This document shows positions 15,998 to 24,900 of a stretch of DNA of 28,801 nt, piece after piece (positions within the stretch are counted from its first letter, which is position 1; every line of letters begins with the position of its first letter). The stretch spans positions 1-28,801 of the forward strand of contig BQKZ01005366.1 of NCBI GenBank assembly GCA_036244855.1. Direction: 5' to 3'. Origin of the DNA: Temnopleurus reevesii (lineage: Eukaryota; Echinodermata; Echinoidea; Temnopleuroida; Temnopleuridae). Under the pieces are notes generated by a model. It was not told the origin of the DNA, ran no database searches, and was given only the letters and a program-made list of their open reading frames with translations. The translations under genes and the position numbers were made by a program.

Positions 15998-16897
15998 GAT
16001 GTGGAGAAACCTGATGAACTCGAACTTTGTACACAATGCAAAAAGCCTCTCGATACGAACCAGACAAGTATTGAATGTGAAAGATGTGAAGGATGGTTCT
16101 GTGCAATATGCTGTGCCCTGTAACCGGATGAATTTTTACTTTTTAGAAATGTTTTATCTGCACATTGGTTTTGTAAACCCTGTGAATCGAAAGCAATTGA
16201 TGCAATTAAATGTGACCAGATCGTTGAGGAGAGATGTAAGAAATTTCTGAGTGACACAAGGGAAAGGTTATTAAAACTTGAAGAAATGGCCGGTCATTGG
16301 AAGGAAGTAGAGAACCAATATACCAAAATTGACACTGAATTAAAATCCCTCAGGGAAGATATCAAGTCTTGTACGCCATCCACTGATTTGTCATCATCTG
16401 TGAAGTCAATTGTCGATGAGTGCTTCAATGAAGAGAGAGAAAAAGACAAAAGGAAATGTAACCTTGTAATACATGGCATCGCCGAGAAAGACTCTGATGA
16501 CAAGCAATCTAAAATGGACGAAGATTTCTTCTGTACTTGACCTTCTCAAGATTGATTGCGAGATCAAAAACCATAGGCTTGGGAAAGAAAGTCAATCTGG
16601 ATCTGGCCAGGATTCTAAGCCTCGTCCTTTGTTGGTGAAGCTACCAAGTCCATCCATCAGGGATAAAGTACTCAGACATGCCTCCCAACTTCGTGAAGAT
16701 CCATCGATGAAGAACGTGTACATTCAACCTGACCGCACGAAGAAGGAGAGGGCATTGAGAGCTGACTTGGTGCAAGAGTTGAAGAAAAGGAAGAAGGAGA
16801 TACAACCTGGAGAATAAAGAATGACAGTCTTGTAAAAAAAAGCCCTAAAACAGTAACAAACAACTCGGGTCAGTCTACTTTTCGTAAAGAAAAATAA
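15998..16897 (+). pseudogene. LINE ORF1 remnant (PHD finger, coiled coil, RRM-like)
   Basis: Reads LCTQCKKPLDTNQTSIECER, then CEGWFCAICCAL, an in-frame TAA at 16121, then HWFCKPC: a C4HC3 PHD-type finger. Then a helical stretch with TRERLLKLEEMAGHWKEVEN, the RRM-type start KRKCNLVIHGIAE, a frameshift near 16525, RPLLVKLPSPSIRDKVLRHA and YIQPDRTKKERALRADLVQE, a second frameshift near 16808, and a basic tail to TAA at 16895-16897. In this family ORF1 binds the element RNA. One stop and two frameshifts make this copy inactive. Confidence 0.8.
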
Positions 16898-16973
16898 TTC
16901 ACATGCTATTTCTCATCAATCAGCCAACTGCAACGAAGAACTTTTTGATAAAGCACCTGTATACCTTAGATGC

Positions 16974-19804
16974 ATGTACAGCAATGTTGACTCGCTTCTT
17001 AACAAAAGAGGTGAACTGGAAGCTAGGATATTACTGGAGAAACCTGATATTATAGCATTAACTGAAATTTATCCCAAGAATTTTCACACCGAAATAGACA
17101 TTGTTGAATTACAATTACCAGGATACAACTTGTTTACACCTCTAAATCATAAAAGAGGAGTGATTATCTTCATGAGGATATTCCAGTGCAAGAATTCAAA
17201 CCGATATCTACTGACTTTGAAGAGAGCGAGTGGTGTTTATTGGAGACTGCTAACGGCAATATATTGTTTGGATGCATTTATAGGAGCCCAAACAGCTCAG
17301 AGGAGAACAATCAGAAACTGCTCATCCAACTTAGAGAAATTTTCTCCCAAAATACTCATTCTCATGTCATTATTGTCGGAGATTTCAACCTGCCTAACGT
17401 AGACTGGGAATGTAATTCATCTACTGGACAAGACAGTTTTTCTAATCAGTTTGTGGAACTACTTGACGATCTGTTTCTTTCGCAATTGATATCTCAACCT
17501 ACGAGAATGAGGTGTGGTCAACAACCAAATCTGCTGGACTTACTAATAACCAACCATGAAGAAATAATTGAGTTCTGGGAACTTAACTCACCACTTGGAA
17601 AAAGTGATCATCTTGTGCTGGTATTTGGAGTTGAGCTTCATCCAACCAAAGTCAAACCTGGACCACGTTATGCTTATTTTCGTGGCAACTACGATGATAT
17701 GCGGAGTCATGTGAAGGATGGAAAGATCTTTGAGGTTCCAGCAGATTGTGATATAAATTCCAGATGTACATACATAGTGCAAGCATTGAAGGAAGTGATT
17801 GATCTTTATGTTCCTAAGATTAAGCCATCTCGGCGGAGGTCTGTATGGATTGACAAGATGACGAGTGCAGCTGTTCGAGAGAAACACAAAGCATGGAATC
17901 GTTACCAGAAAAACCGGACTGACAACAACAGATTGCTTTATAACCAAGCCCGAAATAAAGCTACAAATGCTATTAAGCATGCGAAGAGAAATTTTGAAAA
18001 GAAACTAGCGTCAGAAGTTAAGACCAATCCAAAAAGCTTTTGGCAATATGTGCAGTCTAAGACGAAAACCAAGTCTTGCCTTGGTGAGCTAACTGGAACT
18101 GATGGATCGATTGTCACAGAAGACTTTGACAAAGCCGAGGTACTTAACAACTTCTTTGCATCAGTCTTTACGATCGAAGACATGAACAGTATTCCTTCAT
18201 TCCCGGACAGGGAATTCAGCTCAGAACTACAGGACACTGTTATTTCAAGAGACATGGTGTTGGAACACTTGCTTAAACTGGATAGTAACAAATCCCCAGG
18301 ACCAGATGAGATCCCAAATCGAGTTCTGAAAGAACTGGCAAGTGACCTAGCCCAGCCTCTTGCCGATTTATTCAACGAATCCTTGAAAAGTGCTATGGTA
18401 CCAGATTTGTGGAAGACAGGTAATGTGACCCCACTACACAAGAAAGGAGACAAACGAAATCCAAATAACTACAGACCTGTTAGTTTGACGAGTACAATCG
18501 GAAAACTCATGGAACAGATTCTTTGTGACGAAATCATCAGGCACATGACATCAAACCAACTATACAGTCCACACCAGCATGGATTCAGAAAGGGCAAGTC
18601 TTGTGCTACCCAACTCTTGGAAGTCACCAAGGATTGGACTAAGGCCCTGGATGAAGGCAATTCGATAGACTGCATATACCTGGACTATAAGAAGGCATTC
18701 GATAGTGTTCCACACCAAAGACTGCTATTAAAGCTTCATTCGTATGGAATCCGAGGTCCTATTTGGTGCTGGATTAAATCTTTTCTTGATAACAGAGAAC
18801 AACAGGTAGTCGTAAATGGAGTTACCTCAAATCCAGTTAAAGTCAGTAGTGGGATTCCTCAAGGGAGCGTAATCGGACCAGAACTTTTCCTGATCTTTAT
18901 AAACGACCTTCATGATGACCTTACTTCTCGCAAGAGTACAGTTAAGCTATTCGCTGATGACACAAAGCTTCATGCAGAAGTGAACAATACTCAAGACCAT
19001 GCAGCACTCCAATCCGAACTTTCAAGCATTCAGAGATGGGCAAACTTGTGGCAACTTCCGTTCAACGATGGAAAGTGCAAAGTAGTTCACTACGGGAAGA
19101 AGAATCCTAGACTCGACTATCATCTGAGCGACAACGGCCCTGTCATCCAAGCAAGCCACTATGAAAAGGACTTGGGAGTCACATTTGATGATCAACTCAA
19201 ATTCTCTCATCATGTTGACAGAATAGCATCCGCAGGGAATAAGAAAATGGGTATCATCAAACGCACCTTTTCTTCACTCAAACCCAAGAGTTTCAAACTA
19301 CTGTACAAGTCCCTGGTTCGTCCATCTTTGGAGTACTGCTCAGAGATTTGGCACCCATGCTTGAAAAAGGATCAAGTCAAGCTTGAGAAGGTTCAAAGGA
19401 GAGCTACCAAATCAGTGTCGGGCTTATCCGAGAAGAGTTACTCTGAAAGGTTGGCCAAGCTAAAACTGCCTTCATTATCCTATCGACGCCACAGAGCGGA
19501 CCTGATTCAAACTTTCCGAATAGTAAATAAAGTAGATGACTTGGAACCTTCCCGCTTCTTCAAGTTTAAGTCAGACTACCGAACGAGAGGTCATAAATAC
19601 AAGATGGAAAAGCCCCGAGCTATTACCCGAAGGAGACAGAACATATTTTCCCATCGAACTGTGACAGAATGGAATAACCTACCTGATGCTTCAGTCTCTA
19701 GTTCTACTGTCAACTGTTTTAAATCAAACTTGGAAACGGCGTGGGAATCCAAAAGAGAAAAATATAACCCAGACCAACACTTTTCTTGCCCATGCTGTCA
19801 CTAA
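16974..19804 (+). pseudogene. LINE ORF2: AP endonuclease plus reverse transcriptase, one frameshift
   Basis: The endonuclease start MYSNVDSLLNKRGELEARIL and PDIIALTEIYPKN lies in one frame (16974 to about 17172). A one-base loss then moves to the frame that stays open to 19804 for about 870 codons. In that longer frame, counted from 17186: YRSPNS and GDFN (65-68), SDH (140-142), SPGPDEIPNRVLKEL (370 on), HGFRKGKSC, IYLDYKKAFDSVPH with the first catalytic Asp (500), SGIPQGSVIGPELF, LFADD with the catalytic pair (591-592), and the RT thumb. It ends CPCCH. The RT catalytic residues are all present, so only the endonuclease frameshift kills ORF2. CR1 clade assignment is by motif impression. Confidence 0.9.
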
Positions 19805-19896
19805 AATTCACGTCTGCAAAGCCAATTTCAGTCTTTAAAGAACCAGTACAGAGGAGAGGGGCAAACAAGTTTCTAAACAAACTTTAAAAGCCCTCA

Positions 19897-19920
19897 TCAA
19901 GGTATGATTCAAGGTATGAT
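19897..19920 (+). repeat. LINE 3' tail microsatellite
   Basis: Two perfect copies of the 12-mer TCAAGGTATGAT, then GATATGG. Short 3' tandem repeats of this kind are the reverse-transcription priming ends of CR1-group LINEs. Confidence 0.7.
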
Positions 19921-20213
19921 GATATGGACATTTTGATTCTGCATGCATTTCAGCATGAATTTTGTTGATTTATTGTCTCATTTTCTAGAAAAAGTGAAAT
20001 GCTGTGTACAAAGTTAATGGAGAGTTCTCCATGTTGGCAGCCATTTTGTGCCTGTACGTTGTCAGGAGCCCATGAGGGGTTTAAATCAAAACTTTAAAAA
20101 TTCATAACTTTTGAATGGATTGTTGGATTTTGCTCAAATTCTCACAGTTTGATCATTGTATTTTTTTTCATTCACTGAGAGTGCATCAATGTCTGGGTGA
20201 AGTTCCCCTTTAA

Positions 20214-21292
20214 CATTGATTGACCTTATGACTAATTACAGAAAATACCTCTGTCCCAAATAAAAGATCTTTCAACCTAAAACAAACATCCCTACCACCT
20301 AAAATGAAGGAACTAAGAAACGGAACACTTTCGGTGCAAACATCATCATAAATCTCCTTAAATTTGCAATGTTATGATGTGAGCAAACAATTATTAACCT
20401 GGGCAGCGTTTCACCAAGTTACGAAAGACTTTAGGAACGACTTTATGCACGACTGGTATCAGTTCTTGCGCTGAATGATCGAAAATATTATGTGTATCAC
20501 ACTTGTTAACGTACGCCAGTCTTTCTTAAAGTCGTATGTAACTTTAAGAACGATTTGGTGAAACCCCGTCCTGATGCCCAATTTCAGAAAATGTTTCTGT
20601 TCCAAATGAGACAGTGGAAATAAGAAATAATCCTGCTATAAATAAGTAATGTTCACAAATTCAACATTGAAATCCATGATGCTTACGTTGTAAAAATTGG
20701 CAATTTATAATGTGTTTGGCACAAAACTTGATATATCTGATGCCCAAATTATTAATGATTGACATTTGGCAGCTATTCAAATGAATTAAATGGCTTTCAG
20801 CTAAAAAAACCCACCCCTACTACCTAAAATGAATGAATAAACTAAAAACTCTCACCAGGAACGATATGCTTTTTCGTATGAACCGAAAGTCAAGATTTGA
20901 AGATCAAGATCTGCCAAATAATAAGCGCGTCAGTGACTCACAAACATGTACGTTCAGATTCAGAACTTTGTGTGATAGAATAATGAATTTCCCTGCCCAT
21001 ACACAGTCAACTCTGCCTAAGTCGAACTTGTCGAAGTCGAATAATTGCATGAGTCGATGTAATTTTCTGGAACAAATGATACAAAACCAGCGTTATTAGC
21101 CTCTCCCAAGTCGAAAGACACGCATGAAACAATGATTTAGCTTGGCGTGTTCCGATCAACGGCAACTATCGAGCAACACACCCTAAGAATCATCGTGTTG
21201 CTATTGGGCTGGTATTTCACTGGGGCTACAGCAAAGAAATAGAGGTGTCCTGTTGGGAAACTGGCCCCCTAAAGATCATCTTGTTGATAAAA
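20214..21292. other. Intergenic repeats between the LINE and MRI1
   Basis: No gene seen. Bases 20330-20388 (CAAACATCATCATAAATCTC) are a diverged direct copy of 15686-15738, on the other side of the foldback element. Other content: a MITE at 20401-20567, AAGTCGAA-type repeat words at 21000-21115, and a truncated Harbinger-like MITE end at 21119-21183 (GCATGAAACAATGATTTAGC to GAGCAACACACCC). Confidence 0.5.
20401..20567. mobile_element. MITE with GTTTCACCAAGTTACGAAAG ends
   Basis: CGTTTCACCAAGTTACGAAAG at the left answers AACGATTTGGTGAAACCCC at the right, and CGACTGGTATCAGTTCTTGC is characteristic. Diverged relatives lie at 22261-22392, 26641-26769 and 26770-26905. Confidence 0.7.
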
Positions 21293-21405
21293 GATCTCTT
21301 GAGTTTTTCTTGGTGTTGATTCGGTTTGAAGAAACCATGTTCCGTGACGATCCCGATATTGAGGTCAGATGTGGGAATATCAAACGTTGAAAAATACTAT
21401 GTATC
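21293..21405 (-). pseudogene. Decayed copy of MRI1 exon 6 (distal)
   Basis: Minus-strand reading STFDIPTSDLNIGIVTEHGF then FKPNQHQEKLKR matches the functional [34 protein letters not shown] end. No acceptor and the stop codon is lost. Confidence 0.85.
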
Positions 21406-21424
21406 ATGTACATGAATGAACTTT

Positions 21425-21487
21425 CAATTTTTTTTCTGAAGTCGATTTGCTTGAAATTTGTCAGTCATATGCTGAACAATATGTTGT
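21425..21487 (-). pseudogene. Short remnant of MRI1 exon 6
   Basis: TTTCTGAAGTCGATTTGCTTGAA on the plus strand corresponds to the last third of exon 6 (CCTGAAGTTGGTTTGGTTTGAA). Only about 40 bases are clearly alignable. Confidence 0.5.
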
Positions 21488-21489
21488 CG

Positions 21490-21600
21490 TGTACAAGAAA
21501 TCCTTAGGATTTTCCTGGAGTTTATTTGGTTTGAGGATATCGTGTTCCATGATTATACCGGTGATGAGGTCGACTGGGGTCTGTATCACGTGCCTGTGTG
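21490..21600 (-). pseudogene. Decayed copy of MRI1 exon 6 (middle, open frame)
   Basis: Reads TPVDLITGIIMEHDILKPNK then LQENPKDFL, in frame and close to the functional C-terminus [38 protein letters not shown] to AAATAAAC change creates AATAAA (minus strand, 21521-21526) inside the copy. Confidence 0.85.
21521..21526 (-). terminator. Possible MRI1 polyadenylation signal inside an exon copy
   Basis: AATAAA on the minus strand, about 280 bases after the MRI1 stop and the first clean hexamer I find there. Placement is inference only. Confidence 0.25.
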
Positions 21601-21603
21601 ATT

Positions 21604-21706
21604 CTTCAGTTTTTCCTAAGGTTGATCTGATTTGAAGACACCGTATTCCTTGATGGTCCCAATTTTGAGTTCTGCAGCGGTCATGTCGAACGTTGAACAA
21701 TAGACT
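21604..21706 (-). pseudogene. Decayed copy of MRI1 exon 6 (with internal stop)
   Basis: Reads FDMTAAELKIGTIKEYGVFK then SDQP-stop-EKLK. The order and spacing are as in exon 6. The stop replaces the Leu of NQLQ. Confidence 0.85.
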
Positions 21707-21717
21707 AGTACGTAAAC

Positions 21718-21803
21718 AAAAGATGTCTCAAATTTTTTTCTTGAGTTGGTTCAGTTGATGGTGTTACGTCACATATGTTGAGCGATAACCTGTATCGTGT
21801 GTA
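21718..21803 (-). pseudogene. Short remnant of MRI1 exon 6 (proximal)
   Basis: Reads TPSTEPTQEKNLR at the position of the C-terminal NQLQEKLKD. An internal deletion removed the middle of the exon. Directly adjoins the functional stop codon. Confidence 0.5.
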
Positions 21804-21925
21804 TCATGAAAGATCCTTCAGTTTTTCCTGAAGTTGGTTTGGTTTGAAGACACCATGTTCGGTGATGATACCGGTGATAAGGTCAGCCGGGGTCACATCA
21901 AACGCTGGATTCCAACTCCCGATCC
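21804..21925 (-). CDS. MRI1: MRI1 coding exon 6 (last)
   Basis: Encodes [20 protein letters not shown] then [19 protein letters not shown] and TGA (21804-21806). Acceptor CTTGTCAG|GG. The WNPAFDVTP motif is diagnostic of the family. Confidence 0.93.
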
Positions 21926-24900
21926 CTGACAAGAAAAAGATAAAAGATATTAACAATAGATCAATTGGAGAACAAGGAAATTTGTGAGCAATTATAAATA
22001 TGATCAGGCATTTGCAAGCTTCTAAGAAGGTTCATAAATACCCTTTTTGTGCTTCTGACACACCAAACTTTGGGACCAAATCCCTACAAAATGGCACCAG
22101 CAATAGATGAAATCACTGGTAATTCATAAAGGACATTTGAAATTTGGGCAAACTTAAAGGATACCTATAAATGTATATGCACCTTGCTTCATTTTGCATA
22201 TGCAATGAAATAATGAACATGAATCCATTGTAAATTCAACAAATCTTGTTTTCCTTGGCGGTGTTCCACCAGGTTACGAAAGACTTTAAAAATGATATTA
22301 TGCACGACTGGTATCGGTTCTTGTGCTGAATGATCGCGTATCTTACGCATATTACACTCGATAACGCACTCCAGTCTTTTTTAAACCCATCGACGACTGG
22401 GAATTATATATTTCAGTTGTCAATTGCTTAAGTCAGATGCGGCACATGTTCAACAAAATTCTTTGCAGAATAAGGGGAAGGAGGCTTTGTGCTCTACAGC
22501 TATTGTAAAAGCTTGCAGGTGAGTTATTAATTTTGTCCAATCTTTTTGTCCGTTCTGATCATAGCATTTCTAGTCTCAATTCAATTCAATTTAAAATATC
22601 AACTTTTTTCCCTTCAACACCAAAATGAAATTATTGATGTACAAGCTAGCAATTTACAATTGTAATCATATGATAGAATAATTGGTAAATTGATTGATTG
22701 ATGATTAAGTAAACATATTGAAGGACAAGGGTGCAGATTCAGAAGCAGAGCTTGTGCTGGATGCGTCAATAAATTTACAAAAAAGAGGAATACCTGGGGC
22801 AGCTATCTGCATGCCGTTAATCTTTGTCAGCTCGTTGCCGTCTCTCTCTTCGATGACAATCTCATCACCAGAGGACAGTCTGAGGTCAATTGAGGTCACC
22901 GGTGCGGCGACGTAAAATGGAATGTTGTGATGTCGTGCTGCCAGGGCTAGCTGGTATGTCCCGATCTTATTTGCTGTGTCGCCGTTCGCGACGACTCGAT
23001 CTGCACCCACTACAACAGCTGTTAAGAAGAAAAGAATATAAATATGGGTCTTGTTTACATAGAATAGCCAGTGCTTGCTAATTTTTTTTTCATAGGTTAT
23101 ACAATAAGTAGTCAAACTTTACGAAACAGTAATTGTGTTAGTACAGGGTTTGAGATATTAACATTTAATACATTTATTTATGATACTGACATTTTGGAAT
23201 ATATTCATTAAAAAGGTACATTTTGAGGAGAGAAAATATCAGAAACTAAGCAAATAAATAGAACAGGAAACACTCTTGCAACACGTCCTACTATTGTCTA
23301 TGATAGTAGCATTGTCTATGAAAGTGAAATTTTAAGAAACAGCAAATTTAAACCGTTGGAAAAGTACCAAAACTTTGGAAGTTTTCTCAAATTTCTCTAC
23401 ATAGACTTTTACCAAAAGTGATGAATTAGATCAAATGTGCCTAAGTTGAACATGCATAAGCCAAAGAATTGCCAAAGTCAATATGAATTTTAAAAAAATC
23501 TCTTAAAACCTGTGCTATTTACCTCTTAAAAGTCAAATGTCTCTTAATTCAAAGACATTTTGCAGTCCTACGAGATTTGACATAGGCAGAGTATCTGCAT
23601 TTCTTATGTTGTAAATGAGAATCAGGCTCAGGAGGTATTGTTCAAAAGTTGCAATTGATCACAAATCAATTGCAAATCGGTTGCACAACGCACATTTTCA
23701 CTCGCGCATGATATGCACTGATAAAAAACGTGCATGGAACAATGATCTGATTTGAGTGTTCCGATCAACTGCAACGTGGGATCAATTGCAACTTTTGAAC
23801 AACAGCCCCCTAAGTCGAATACTTGCCCAAATTGATGTGATTTTTTGTTAATGCTGCATATAAGAATAGGGCTTCGAGATATACAAGTATGAACTCACCT
23901 GTGACTCCTTTTTTCAACATGCAGAACGATGCCATGCTATCTGTGATCAGGGAAGATGGGATGCGTTCATACACAAGCTCATAGGCGGTTAGACGTGCTC
24001 CCTGGTTGTAAGGGCGTGTTTCGGTGCAGTAAACATGCTCCAAGTTTCCTTTCTCATGAAGCGCACGAATCACACCTGGAAAGAAAAATAGAGAAATCGT
24101 AGGGAATTTTTAATACAGTCTTCGAGTTTACATTCCACTCTACCAGCGTGCAAATTTTTGTGATGGTCCCGCGACTGACAGCGGAGATTTTTTTTTTTTT
24201 TTTGGGGGGGGGGGGGCTCTAAAAGGCCTAAAAATAGCCCAGTCTTCGGATGATTAAATCCCGAAAAGGACATCCATTATCTGTGCTGTGGAAAATCGGG
24301 CACTGGCAGGTGTACCGTTGTACTTACCTAAAGCGGTGCCATAGCCTGCTGTAGCGAGTGACCCCGTATTACAGTGTGTCATGACGATCTGTTTACCCCC
24401 GCTGGTACTCATCAAATGGTTGGCCCCATGCATTCCAATGCTCTTATTGGTCTTGACATCCACCTCTAGCATGTTTTCAGCCTCTTCTATTATTCTGCGG
24501 GGTGAGAAAAAGAAAAGGAGGGATTAGAATCTGTACCACATCGATGAAAACCGACCAGGACAGAACTTGCAGGAAATAAATCACTATTCAAATAGGCAAC
24601 ATGTATTATTCGTCCCTTTTTAAAAGGGAAAAAAAAGAAATAAATTCAGATTTAATATAATTAAAAGAGATTACTTTGAACTAAAATAACCAAAAGCTAA
24701 TGCAGAAGTAATTATTTTTCAACGTTTTCTTTGCGTTACCATTTTAAGGTTCATAGTGATACATGTATATACTAGGTTTGTAGTGATATTTGTTACATTC
24801 AAATTGCCCTAAACTAAGAATGCAAAGTCACATTGTACTGGAAATAGGCTCAAAATACTCAGTACATTTATCTCTTTCTAATCATGTGTGATACTAAATG

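Larger units (their letters stand above)
15960..19925 (+). mobile_element. CR1-like non-LTR retrotransposon, nearly full length
   Basis: Contains an ORF1 with PHD-type zinc finger and RRM-like region, and an ORF2 with AP-endonuclease and reverse transcriptase. It ends in a short tandem repeat (TCAAGGTATGAT twice, 19897-19920), as CR1-group elements do in place of poly(A). The first bases are probably missing. Few inactivating lesions suggest a fairly young insertion. Boundaries are set by where homology to the foldback element stops, within perhaps 20 bases. Confidence 0.85.
15739..20213. mobile_element. Foldback element, copy C, split by a LINE
   Basis: The forward arm (15739 to about 15958) contains TGTGAAAATTTGAGCAAAAT and AACTCTCCATTCACTTTGTA. 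The reverse arm (about 19930-20213) carries the complements and ends GTTCCCCTTTAA. Both match copy B at 8870-9469. The two TTAA ends are 4.4 kb apart because a CR1-like LINE sits in the centre. Confidence 0.75.

Noticed and set aside
17588..18453. Antisense open frames of 130 and 171 codons
   Set aside because: They mirror the LINE ORF2 on the other strand and have no features of their own.
17186..19804. Large host gene of 872 codons
   Set aside because: Reverse transcriptase and endonuclease motifs throughout, LINE-type 3' tail and insertion inside another transposon make it a retrotransposon ORF.
20833..21099. 88-codon open frame in the intergenic region
   Set aside because: Low-complexity composition, lies among MITE fragments, no homologous motif.
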